Source: Ursus arctos (lineage: Eukaryota > Chordata > Mammalia > Carnivora > Ursidae). Taken from it: 64,000 nucleotides of DNA. The translations under genes and the position numbers were made by a program. Of the stretch, positions 28,682-40,200 are shown piece by piece (position 1 is the first letter of the stretch; the number at the start of each line of letters is the position of its first letter). Under the pieces are notes generated by a model. That model was given only the letters and a program-made list of their open reading frames with translations. It searched no databases and was not told the origin of the DNA. The stretch lies in the NCBI RefSeq assembly GCF_023065955.2, contig NW_026622808.1:32934475-32998474 (forward strand). The letters run 5' to 3'.

Positions 28682-29390
28682 CCTCCTGGCTGGAGGTTGC
28701 ACTGTGACCCACCACAGCCCTATCCGGGAAGTTGTGAAACCTGTCCCTACGGGATTGGGTGGCTTTGCCTCCACACCCCCACTCCAGGCCTGCTGGAGCC
28801 TGACCTGAGACCCAGTGGCCGGAATGGGGGTGGAGCCAGGCTCAGGCCCCCTGAGTGAAATGCAGGGGCCCTTACTCTGGCACAGTTAGCCCCTGCCCTA
28901 TGTAGTGGGCGGGGGTTGGAAAGGTTCGGTGGGGACGCTTGATGTGCCCTGGGGTGGGGTTGTAGACCCTCTGCAGCCTACGTTGCTCTGAAGGGAAGGG
29001 TGGTGAGGACATGATTGCTGCCAGAGGCTTGGGTTCCAGCCCCTGGGTGGTGTGGTGTGATACTAATCTTTTCTGAGCCTCAGCTTTTCCCTGTAAAGTG
29101 GCAAATGTTCCCTGACCCAGCCTTAAAGCAGCCTGTCCCTTTTGCTGTCTTATCAGCTCCAGCTGTAGGCAAGTCAGCCCACGCCCCTGGCAGAAGAGCC
29201 CAGAGAGGCTCCCCTCGCCAAGCCACAGGTGCCATCCCAGGAAAGGTAAGCGAGGCGACCTGTCTGGCCTGAATGGAAGCGGGGGGGGGGGGGGGGGGGT
29301 GGTGTAACAGGTAGCAGGGACCCTCGTCGGTAGCCTTCAAATGTTCTAGGAACCTCTGGGCCAGGCCTCCAAGTACGGGTAGGAGTTGAG
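28682..29390. promoter_or_regulatory. Divergent spacer between MST1 (-) and RNF123 (+)
   Basis: This 0.7-kb region must hold the MST1 promoter on its left side and the upstream part of the RNF123 promoter on its right. No TATA box is convincing. A MIR-like scrap ('tctgagcctcagcttttccctgtaaagtgg') lies at about 29063-29101. A G homopolymer lies at 29281-29299. No gene was recognised. Confidence 0.5.
29281..29299 (+). repeat. G homopolymer of about 19 bases
   Basis: Nineteen consecutive G residues are followed by TGGTG. The exact length may be unreliable in an assembly. It lies just upstream of the RNF123 CpG island and could form a G-quadruplex. Confidence 0.9.
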
Positions 29391-29667
29391 GTAAGCGGCC
29401 TGGGGCTCCTAGTGAGGACGCAGCGTTCAGACCCAGCTGGCCTAGGAGCTTCTCCTGCGCAGGCGGGGGTCGGAGGCGGTTGGGCTGTCGATCGAGGCCG
29501 AGGCCAGGAACCACCCCGCTGGAGACCGCGAGGGGGCTCCCTCGCGCGGACGCCGGGCGCGGGCCGGTGCGCGTGCGCGGCAAGCGCGCGGTTTGGCCCT
29601 GGACGGGCGCCGTAGACGAGAGGCTGGGCGGATGTTGTGAGCCGGGGCGCCGCGGCCGAGGCTGGGG
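29390..29667 (+). promoter_or_regulatory. RNF123: RNF123 CpG-island promoter with probable non-coding first exon
   Basis: Very CpG-rich sequence ('cgcgcggacgccgggcgcgggcc' type composition) ends in a good donor, GGGG followed by GTGAGTGAG at 29668. That fits a 5' UTR exon spliced to the start-codon exon near 31159 or 31167. The start of transcription is not visible, and exon 1 is inferred from composition, donor and position. Confidence 0.6.
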
Positions 29668-30269
29668 GTGAGTGAGGGGCGGCTGGGCTCCGAGTGGGGC
29701 GGGTCCCTGCGGCTCCCCTCCCGGCCGCAGCCGGCTCAGTGTGAGGGTGCGCGCCGCTCAGGGGTGCAGCCTGTGATGGGAGACTGCGGGCTGGAGCTGG
29801 CCTGGAGGATCCTCCGGAGCTTGGGGCCGGGCGGGGGCGACCTGGGGGAGACATGCGCTGCTCTCTGCGTCCTTGGGCTCCGAGATGGGGTCGGTTCCGT
29901 TCCGAGCCCGGATCCCTCGGCGGGGCTAGCAGGGAATCCTTGAGCGACTTCAAGTCTGCCTATTACTTGGGTGCTCAGCACCTGACATCCGGAGTGGATG
30001 TCTGGAAGGTTTGCTTAAATGAGTGACCGGGTCTAATCTGCCCCGCACCTACTCTGGTGTGAGAGGGGCAGCGGTCTTGGACGCCCGCGGAGGGCCCGTC
30101 GTAGGCGGCAAGGCGGGACAGTCACCTTCCCGAGGGGCAGGCGTGGTACGGACTGTGAATGGGCAAGGGTGTGTGGTGGGAACAGAGGACCTGTGTGAGG
30201 TGAGATAAGGACCTGGGCTGCAGAGATGGGAGTGCAGTCTAAGGCAGTGCCAGAAGGCCAGGCTCCAGA

Positions 30270-30465
30270 CTAGCGTTAATAGAACTTTCTGTGATGATGG
30301 AAGTGTTCTATATTTTCAGTGTTCAGTACAGTAACTGCTAACCGTATGTGGCTACTGAATTCTTGGAATGGGGCTAATATGAGAATTTGAATTTTTAAGT
30401 TTTAAGTTTTAATTCAATTGTAAATAGCCATATGTGGCTAACGGCTACTGTGTTGGACAGCACAG
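30270..30465 (+). mobile_element. hAT-Charlie-type non-autonomous DNA transposon remnant (MER1/MER3-like)
   Basis: It contains 'aatagaactttctgtgatgatggaa', 'accgtatgtggctactga', an AT-rich centre with TTTTAAG repeats, then 'atagccatatgtggctaacggctactgtgttggacagcacag'. Internal GTGGCTA repeats and the terminal TTGGACAGCRCAG are typical of old hAT MITEs. It lies in RNF123 intron 1. The class is fairly sure; the subfamily name is by recall. Confidence 0.65.
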
Positions 30466-31188
30466 CTCCAGATCACTGAGGCAGTCACCAGCGACTTAGT
30501 GCATTTTCTGAAGCAGCTGCAGCAACACCGTGACATGTGTGGGGTGGACAGCAGTGGGAAGAGCAGCAGGGTCTGCAATGAGGACTGGGCGAGGGTGGTG
30601 CTCTGATGGGATGAAAAGCTGTGTGTGCGAGTGGGAAGAAGAAAACTAGCAGGCCTTTGGACAAGAGAAGGGAAGATCCTGGCCATGGGTGTCAGCAGGA
30701 CTTATAGCTGGAGATGGCACCAAGCCCTTGGATGATGGGCCACACTTGGGGGAAGGTGGTATATGGTTCTCTCCACTGGTTATGAGCTAGACCCAGTGTG
30801 GCTTACAACTGAGAAGGAAACAGGGTCTCTCTGTCTCTAGGCCACCTCACTTTGGACACTTGGGTCTGATCTTTCTGGGGTTGAGACATTTAGTTTGGTG
30901 CAGCAAACCTGTATGTGACAGCTACTCTCTGTCGGGCCCTGTGCTGAGCGCTGGAACGTGGTGGGGTCCAGACCCTATCCACCCTTCCTGTGTAGGAAAC
31001 TGGGAGGCCCCTGCTTTCCCGTGCCTGGGAGTTGGTCTGTGTGTGAGTGTGCATGCACCTCCCCTCCCCTGCTCCCACACCTTCTTGCCCCCAGGAACTG
31101 AGGTCATTATGGGGGCCTTCAGCTGGCTTCAGATAGACAGGCTCTGCCTCTGCCTCAGCCCCTCAGGACCGCTGGCTGCCCACAAGAG

Positions 31189-31242
31189 ATGAAGGATGGC
31201 CTCCAAGGGATCCAGCATGTCTTTCTCCCGCAAGAGCTATAG
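31189..31242 (+). other. Short upstream open reading frame overlapping the RNF123 start
   Basis: An ATG seven bases before the RNF123 start codon opens a 17-codon frame in a different phase, ending TAG at 31240-31242. Its Kozak context is moderate (G at -3, A at +4), while the main ATG has A at -3 and G at +4. It could lower initiation slightly; no evidence of translation can be seen here. Confidence 0.45.
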
Positions 31243-34200
31243 GCTGACCTCAGACGCTGAGAAGTCCAGGGTCACAGGTAAGGGCTGGCAGGGCTGGGAG
31301 GAGGCTCCTTGTGTTGAGGGAAGGGGAAGGAAGAGACAAAGGCAGTGAAGTCCCAGGTCTCATGAGCTTCAGGCCTTGCTGCTCCATTTGTACCTGTGAG
31401 CCAGCTTTTCATTAGCAGCCCTGGAGCGGTACACCCAACGTGACTGCTCTTCTGACCCTGTGGCTGGCCTGGGACCAGGAGCCTTGAGGGCCAGCACGAT
31501 CTGGGAGCAGCACTGACCATGTGACCCTTCTCTCCCTCTGCCCTGTGGCACAGGCATTGTGCACGAGAAACTACTGAATGACTACCTGCACCGCATCTTC
31601 TCTCCTGAGCACACGCCTGCCGCAGCCGCCAGCAGGTACGGCCCTGTGGGGAGCTCCTCGCTCTGAAGGACCAGACCAGAGGCTCTGGGTGGGCTGGCTT
31701 GGGTTCTGTTCTCACTCAGCCACTCCTGGCTGTGAGACCTCTGGCCAGAGTCTGCATTCTGGACTCTGCTTCTTCCTCTGCTCTGGCCGTGTTATTACCT
31801 TCCTTCCGAGGGTGTTGTGGAGGTTAGGTGCACATTCAGTCCTTAGGATAGCAGCTCACCCCTACTCCACAGTCAGCATCTGGTCCGTGTGTGCACCTGC
31901 TGCACCTCAGTCCCACCCCGGTCCTCTCTAGCCTCCGCCTGAACCCATAAAGTGCAGACCCTACCGCCCCTTTCCCCTGCAAGTTGAGTGCATTTAAGTT
32001 TAGTCCATGTCAAAGTTACAAGTGCACTTGAGCAGAAACTTAGAAGAAAATGAAAAAAAAATCTGTTACCTTATTATTCTGACACGACCGCTCGAGTATG
32101 ATTTCTTTCTATTTCCCTTATGTTGTGATGTGTGTGGTTTGGATTATGCTATATAGACATTTTTAAAAAATTCTGTCAGCTCCAATTCTTTTTTTTGAAG
32201 ACTTTTTTTTTTATTTTAGAGAAAGAGAGAGCTCATGGGTGAGCGAGCCCATGAGAGGGAGGGAGGGGCAATGGGGGAGAGAGAGAGGGAGAGAATCTCA
32301 AGCTGACCCCACGCTGAGCGTGAAGCCCAATGCAGGGCTTGATCTCACGACCCTGAGATCGTGACCTGAGCCGAAACCAAGAGTCAGACACTTCACTGAC
32401 TGAGCCACCCAGGCGCCCCCACCTTCAGTTCTTTTATAAAACAAAACAAAACAAAAAAACCCCTAAAAACCCACCCAGTTTTATTGAGGAATAAGTGACC
32501 TGCCATAAACCATCTTGCATTTAAAGGGTGAAATACACTAGCTATTACTCCAGATAACCTGTGAGACTGTCACTGCCGTCAAGCTAGTGGCCAGGTCTCT
32601 CAACTCCAAAAGTATACCAGAGTTTAGAGCCTATCTTTGCCATTAAGTGCTGTCCCCTGGGTGGTTTTTTATTTCTGTATTCCAAATTAATCTTGGTGGG
32701 CATCTTTTAGGGCCAGGGGTCTGCTGTAGCCTTTAGCAGTGCCCCCTGGATTGGAGGGGCTTCTGCTTTTGTAAACAGTGCTGTGAGGGTGCCGAGGCTT
32801 GGAGTCATGTGGCTGGAGCATTTGAACTGTAATCACTTTTAGGACTATTGCTAAGTTCCTTCTTTAAAGGGTCACATGGATTCTGCCTTCCTGCCACGAG
32901 GCATGGATATCCCTATCTCAGCCCCCTTGCCAGCTGGGCTGTTCTGTCTTTCACGGTCTTTGGGCAGGCATAAAGGACAGTGCAGTCGCCTGTTCCATTT
33001 AAGTGGCTGCGGTGGCCATAGGATTCCCACTTGTGGAGTGCCACTGCCCACCTCCATGCCAACCCCAGTCCTGGTGTGTTCCCAAGGCCATCTGATCTCT
33101 CCCTCATGTGGTATCAGAAATGGACGTGCTGCGGCTGGCTCTGTGGCTGCCAGGAGGGAGAGCAGGTGGCAGGGCCATCACTCAGCGCTTGCGTGGATGC
33201 AGAGCCCTGGGCCAGGACCTAGGCCATCCAGAAAGGGCAGACAAGGGCTGGGCTGGCCAAAGGGCAGTGCTGAGTCTCAGGCCAGCTTCCCCCAACTGCT
33301 CTTGAGAGCAGGCACGAAAGCAGAGCAGCCCTGCCAAGTGGGGGGCCCATAAGCACCGCTGTGTTGGAAGCCTTTATCCCTGGGCCTTTGGGGGTCCTCA
33401 GAGATGGGGTTGGCTGAAACTCTCCGTGCCACTGGTGGGGCACCCCATGGCATGGCCACCACCTGGCCTTGGCTTGGGGTTTAGCAGGAATGGGGAGGAG
33501 GCTTTGTGGGTCTCTACCTCCCGCAGCTCAGTAGTAGCTCACGGCAGGGGAGCACGTGGTTCCTGAGGCTGGGTTGACGCTACCTTGCCAGAGGGCGGGT
33601 GCTTTGGCCCATCTCTGTCCCCTTCCAGAGCCTACCGTCTAGGCCAGAGAGTGGGGAGGGAGCTGGGAGGCGGCAGAGCAGGTGCCAGCAGTCTGTGGGT
33701 CTCTGTTCTCCTCGAGCCCTGCTAGTTACTGCCACCCCATTCCCTGCTATTCTTAGCAGCTGTGTCAGGACAGAGCTGGCCGGCATCAGTCAGAGGCCTT
33801 TCTCTCTGAGCATGTGTGCTGGGAGGATAAGGGGGCCACTCAGATTTCCCCAGCGCCTCTGGTTGGGGCAGATGGCAGCTAGGCAGGCCATGTGCTCTGC
33901 TCCTGTACAGGTGGACACAGGACGGAGCCAGCTAGCAGCTCGGAGGGCTCAGCCCTTCATCTTCCCAAGGCCTGTCTCGTTTGACACTGACTTCCCTGGC
34001 CGGGACCTCAGGCCTGGGGTCAAGGGCCAGCCTAGCTGTCATTGGTACAGGCCACCTTGGGGGTCAGTACTTCTCGCGGCCTTCTCTTCCAGCCAAATCA
34101 ACGGAGCCCCCTTTGAGGGTGGGCGGGTTATGGGCTGTGCAGAGAGCACACATGCTTTGGAGTCATCACAGCCTCTCTGACATAAAGCTCTTGTTCCCTT

Positions 34201-37200
34201 TTTACAGGTGAGGGAATTAAGGCTGAGGGAGGGCTTTTTTTTTTTCCTTTTTTAAGTCCCAAGGTGTACCACAGTGGACTAGTACTTTTTAGTTTAGTGG
34301 CTAATCCAGCCTTCTGGCCCCCAGCATGTCAGAATCTAGGACTAGACACAGTGCTTTTAGTGGAGTCTGGGCAGCCACTGTCTGAAGCTCAGAGGAATGG
34401 GAGCAGGAGAGGGGTTTAGTGTCACCTGGCTGGTTTCAAGGACTTTTGGGCCCCTCGCAGCCTCTCGCTCTCCTCAGGAAACCCCTGAACTTCCAGAACC
34501 TGCCAGAGCATCTGGACCAGCTGTTACATGTGGAAGATGAGGATGAGGAGAGTCAGGGTATGTGGCAGTTTCTGGTATGGGATTGGGGGAGCCAGGCTGG
34601 GCTCTGGGGGTCCTGGGCGTGCCTTCGGTGCATTCTGTCAGGCCCTGTGCCCTGCCCAACTCCACATCTACCTCTCCCTTTCAGGACAGGCTGAAGGCCG
34701 GCTTGGCCCATCCACTGTGGTCCTGGACCACACGGGTGGCTTCGAGGGGCTTCTTCTGGTGGACGATGACCTCCTGGGGGTGAGTGAGGGCAACGCGAGG
34801 GGCCCCAGGTCCAAGCCCCTCCTGACAGCCCCAAGCTCCTCCTGATGGGGCCTTGGTCTCTTTACCTTTTCTTTATGGAGCTGTAGCCATGACCCCCTCC
34901 TCATGGGCTCATTGAGTTCTCAGCCCCCAAGCCCTCCTGACACAGCCCTGAAACCTTCCTGATGGGACTCTGGCCCCAAGCTCTTCCCAGCACAGCCATG
35001 AGCCCCTCCCATCATGCTCCTGACCTAGAACCCCTCCTGACACAGGCCTAGGCCCTCCCACCCTGTCCAGGCTCAGTGCGGTGTTGGCCAGGACAGGCAG
35101 GCACCACCACCAGCTGAGTTGGGGATGGGGCCCTTCCCCCTTGGGGAGGCGGCCTGTGTGCCGGAGCAGAGGCTCACCATCCCTACCCTTCCCCCAGGTG
35201 ATCGGACACAGCAACTTCGGTACTATCCGCTCTACCACGTGCGTGTACAAAGGTGAGACCGCGCTCTGCTGCGGCCGGGTCTGAGGCAGGAGGCAGTCTT
35301 GGCTCACCTGCCAGGCCTGACGTGGCTTATTCCAGGGAAGTGGCTCTACGAGGTGCTCATCTCCTCCCAGGGGCTCATGCAGATTGGCTGGTGCACCATC
35401 AGCTGCCGCTTCAATCAGGAGGTGCGTGCGGGGGGCGGAGGGGGGGGAACAGGGCCACCTGCTGCTCCTGCAGGCCATGCCGGGGCTCGGGCAGCCCTCC
35501 GGACCGTGCGACGTCTGCTCAGGACCGTGACCCAGACAGCCCTCTGGAGGCAGAAGGTGCCCCACCCCGTCCTAGGGCCACCCAGCCCAGGACACCACTC
35601 CTCGTCTCAGAGCATCCTCCCCTCTCTCTAGAGCTCTGTGGGCCCAGGCTGATGGCCGTTGGGTTCTGGCCCTGCTCCTGCCCACCTCCCCTGGGCCTTA
35701 CGGATGCTTCCTCCTTAGGAGGGGGTTGGAGATACACACAACTCCTACGCCTATGATGGCAACCGGGTGCGCAAGTGGAATGTGACCACGACGAATTACG
35801 GCAAGGTGAGGGCCGAGAGCCCTGCAGCCCACCTGCCCGTGTCCGTCCTCACAGCTTGGTGGGGTCACTGGGCAGCAGGAGAGATTATAGGGCACGGGGT
35901 GGGGGGAAAGGGGTGGGCTGGGACTCAGGTCCTCTGTACTTATGGTCGCCTCCCCTGGGCGGTGGTGGGGACACAGCCGCGGGGCAGAGTGGGCAGGCCG
36001 CTGGGCTTCTGTGCGTCTGTAAGGCGTCCTCCCCTGGCAGGCGTGGGCAGCGGGGGACATCGTGAGCTGCCTCATCGACCTAGACGATGGCACCCTGTCC
36101 TTCAGCCTGTGAGTCTCCTGCCTTCACCCACAGGCCTGGCCTCGGGGGCCTCCCTCAGCTGCCCTCAGTTTCCCAGTCCCCGTAAGGGGGCCAGGCCGAT
36201 ATGGTAGCCTGAGGGTGGATGGCCGCAACAGGCCGCTCCCTGGCTCGTTTTGGCTCCCTCATTCTCAGCACTGGCTCACAGGCCTTCCCTTCTGCTCCAG
36301 GAATGGCGTGTCACTGGGCACCGCTTTCGAGAACTTGTCCAGGGGCCTGGGCATGGCCTACTTCCCAGCTATCAGCCTCTCCTTCAAGGAGTCCGTGGCC
36401 TTCAACTTTGGCAGTCGTCCCTTGCGATATCCTTTTGGGAAGAAGTCTGTGGACCACGTGGAAGCTCTCCAAGCAGGGCTGAGGGGCTCCCTGCCCCGGG
36501 AGTTCTGTGGGCTGGTGGGTAGTGGGCCATGGCTGCTGTGAGGAGAGATGAGGGCACAGCTTAGGTGGGCGCCGAGGAGCCCAGTTCTGGCGGCAGCCTC
36601 GGGAGGTGGGTACCATTGTCGCCGGTGTGGAACAGAGAAGAACAGGGAGCGGCAGGAGAAGCTGCGTCCTGCCGAGACCGAGGGAGCGCTCTGCTGCACG
36701 CCAGGCACGCTGACTTCCCAGCGCAGCCCCGGAGCCCAGGCCCCTCCTCAGGGGTCTCAGTGGAGAGGGGTGGGGGCGTCTGAGCCACAGACCAGGTGTT
36801 GCCGGCTTAACTCTGTGCCACCTACCCAGTGGCGGGCTACCGGCCCCTGCAGGACCCGCCGCGCGCTGACCTGGTGCGGGCACAGAAGTTGCTGGGATGC
36901 TTCCGGGCAGTGCTCAGCGTGGAGCTGGACCCTGTGGTGAGCCGGGGTCTGGGCCGGGCGAGCTGGGGGCCTTCCTTGGCCTCCTGCCCCTCACCGTCCT
37001 CTCCCCGACACAGGAGGGCCGGCTGGTGGAGAAGGACAGCTCCGAGTGGCAGTTGCAAGGCCAGCCCACCGTCCTCCTCACGCTGGCCCACATCTTCCAT
37101 CGCTTCGCACCGCTGCTGGTGAGGGGGCGTCCGGGGGGAGCTGAGGCCGGCTGCGGTAGGGGTGCCTGTGCTAGGGGCTGGGAAGCTGAGGTGCGGACGT

Positions 37201-40200
37201 TCAGCACCGTCCCCTGGCCGGGGCTCCCTGTGACCAGAGCCCTCAGACCTCAAGGATGTCACAGGGAAGGAAGAGAGGCTTCCAGCTGGGGGCGTCGGGG
37301 GAGGTCGGAGAAGCTTGAGGGGGAGTGACGTCACAGGCTAAGGGAACTGCGTGCGGAAGCGCTGAGGAGCTCTGGAGCGGTCGCCCTTCTTGCGTCTCAC
37401 TCAGACCCCGGGAGGGCTCATCTCTGTCTCGGGGTCGCTCGAGCGAGCCCAAGAGTCTGTCTGTGCCGTGGCCTCGGCCACGTGCCAGGGCAGGGGTGCC
37501 CTGAGGGGCAGAGGGCCCCGCCTCACCCGTGCCCGCCCGTGGTGCAGCGCAAGGTGTACCTGGTGGAGGCTGTGCTCGTGAGCTTCCTGCGCGGCGTCGT
37601 GGAGGCGGGCACGCCCGCCCAGGCTCAGTCCGTGGTGCGGCAGGTCCTCGACCTCCTGTGGCTCTTCATGGAGGTGAGGCTCCTGACTTCCAGCCTCGGG
37701 CCAGGGGGTCCGGCTCCAGCGGGGGAGGCGCGGGGAGGGTTTGGGGGAGGACCCACGGACGGCTGTCCCAGTGCCCGGCCTCCGCCGGGCAGGCGAGCAG
37801 CGCGGCGTCTCTCCCCCAGGACTACGAGGTGCAGGACTGCCTCAAGCAGCTGATGATGTCCCTGCTGCGGCTTTACCGCTTCTCACCCATCGTCCCGGAC
37901 CTGGGCCTACAGGTGGGAGCTCGTGCCCCTGCCCTGAGCCCCCTGGGCCTTAGCCGCCCACTCTGAGCAGCCCCTCCCCACAGACCCACTATCTGCGGCT
38001 CACCATCGCCATCCTGAGGCATGAGAAGTCCCGCAAGTTTCTGCTCAGCAACGTCCTGTATCCTCCCCTTGCCGCCAGGCAGGCCAGACGTGTGGTGTCA
38101 TCTGGGGTCGGTAGAGGCCAGGGAGGGCAGTGTACCTTTGGCCAGGGGTCCCCAGGGAGGCTCGGGACCAGAGCCACTCAAAGCGTGAGTCCTTATTCTA
38201 GGACCCAGCCTTCCCAGCACTTTGCGGAGCAGTGACGGTAGAACAGAGGGCCCCAGCCGGCTGGCCAGCCTGAGCAGGGCTTTCCAGATGGCTGCAGACG
38301 TTGGTGCCACATGGAAGTGTGGGGGCGCCACCAGGGCCTGACCTCTGCAGCCAAAGCACTGCTCCTTATCCAAGTCCCACGGCAGGGGGTTCCTACAGGA
38401 TCTTGTAAGACTCTGCCCTCCCTGCTTCCCAGCAGTGTTGAGGACCGGGTCACCGGAGGGAGGGCCCTGGCGGAGAAGCCTGGGCTGGTAGCTGTCTTCT
38501 CTGTCTGGGGTCTTCAGCCTCCAGGAGGCAGACACAGCTGGGAGAGGGAGAGACCACCAGGCTCTCTCTCCAGCCTGTCCCCCAGTCTTGAGTTCCCATG
38601 ACAAGCCTTTTTCGTCTGTTTGCTGGCAGTTGGGCTGAGTGGGTTCGACACCCACGGCTCTTCATCAGGGCTCACAGTCAGGGGAGACAGGCTCATGGCA
38701 GCGATGGTACCCCGAAGGGTGGGAGAAGCTGGTGGGCACATCAGGAAATAGGCAGGTTTGGGGAGGGCTTCCCAGAGAGAACTCCTGAGGGTGTATGGCG
38801 CACCCTTTGGCGAGCAGAGCTCTGCCTTAACGACCACCAGCTTCGACGTGCTCCGGTCTGTTGTCTTCTTCTACATCAAGAGCCCCTTGCGGGTGGAGGA
38901 GGCTGGCCTCCAGGAGCTCATTCCCACCACCTGGTGGCCGCGCCGCTCCAGCAGGGAGGTGGGCCCACTGGGCCGGGCGGACAGGGTCACAGTGGGGGCT
39001 GGCCCAGGCTGTCCGAGCCGCCTGGCACTGAGCACATGAGGCCCCTTCCCCGGCCTGGTCTGTGGGGTGGGGGCAGGGGTCTCCTGTCTGAAGCCGGCCC
39101 GGTTAAGTCCCGGGTGAGCCTTGCTGTCTTCCGTCCCCCGCCCCTGCCCAGGGCAAAGACAGTAAGGATGTGAAGGACGAGACCGCGGAGGAGCGCGTGC
39201 GGAGACGTGCCTACGAACGGGGCTGCCAAAGGCTCAAGAAGCGTATCGAAGGTCAGCCCCCTGCCTGGGGCACTGGGTAGGGGGTGGAGGGTTTGTGTGT
39301 GTATGTACTGGGGGGCCCTCGGTAGCGGCCATGTCTGGATTGGGCTTGTGCAACCCTGGGAGTGGAGCCCCAACCCAGACCTGCCGTCCCCTCCCTTCCC
39401 GTCCCTGGGGGCCTGAGGGCGAGGCCCTGGCCAAGGGGGGCTCAGTGTCGTGTGCCCCCCCCCCACAGTGGTGGAAGAACTACAGGTCCAGATCCTGAAG
39501 CTACTGCTGAACAATAAAGATGACAACGGGGTGAGTGACTCCCAGACCCCCGCGTGGGTCCTTGGCAGGCACAGGTGCTGGTCCTGGGCCCCTAGGCCTA
39601 GGGGGCAGGCACTGGCTCAAGTTCCATGGCAGGGCCCTGGCTAAGGCACAGCACTGAGCTGGTCCACTCTGGCTCCTCACAGCCTCATTTTTCCTTTCCT
39701 CAAAGGGTGAAGCTTCTAGGTACATCTTCCTGACCAAGTTCCGGAAGTTTCTACAGGAGAATGCCAGTGGCCGGGGGGTAAGTATCCACTAGGCCAGCCC
39801 ACTGTGGACCCCTGGCTGTGTTGCCGGGTCCGCAGCCTTCTGGTACCTCTCAGCCTGCTGTGTCCCTGCCTCGTCTTCCTCCCCCTCTGCTGCCCTGCTC
39901 TCCGTGCTCCGCTCAGGGTCCTGGGGCAGCCCCGAGGCCTGGCGCAAACGCGTGTCCTGTGACCTGTGTGCACAGAACATGCCCGTGCTCTGCCCCCCTG
40001 AGTACATGGTCTGCTTCTTGCACCGGCTGATCTCTGCCCTGCGCTACTATTGGGATGAATACAAGGCCTCGAACCCTCGTGCCTCCTTCAGTGAGGGTGA
40101 GTAGGGCAGGCCTCATTGGAGAGGCTGGGCAGGGCTGCCCCTGAGGTTGGCGTGGAGTGTGGAGCTGGCGGTGGGGTGGGGATGGAGCTTCCCCAGGCTT

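Noticed and set aside
29174..29953. Minus-strand open frame of 259 codons over the RNF123 CpG island
   Set aside because: It reads through the G19 run and the CpG island. The composition alone accounts for the lack of stops.
36427..36440. Apparent loss of the splice donor after the RNF123 exon at 36301-36426 (possible pseudogene sign)
   Set aside because: The ATATCCTTTT donor, AC acceptor and branch motif show a genuine U12 AT-AC intron instead of a broken splice site.
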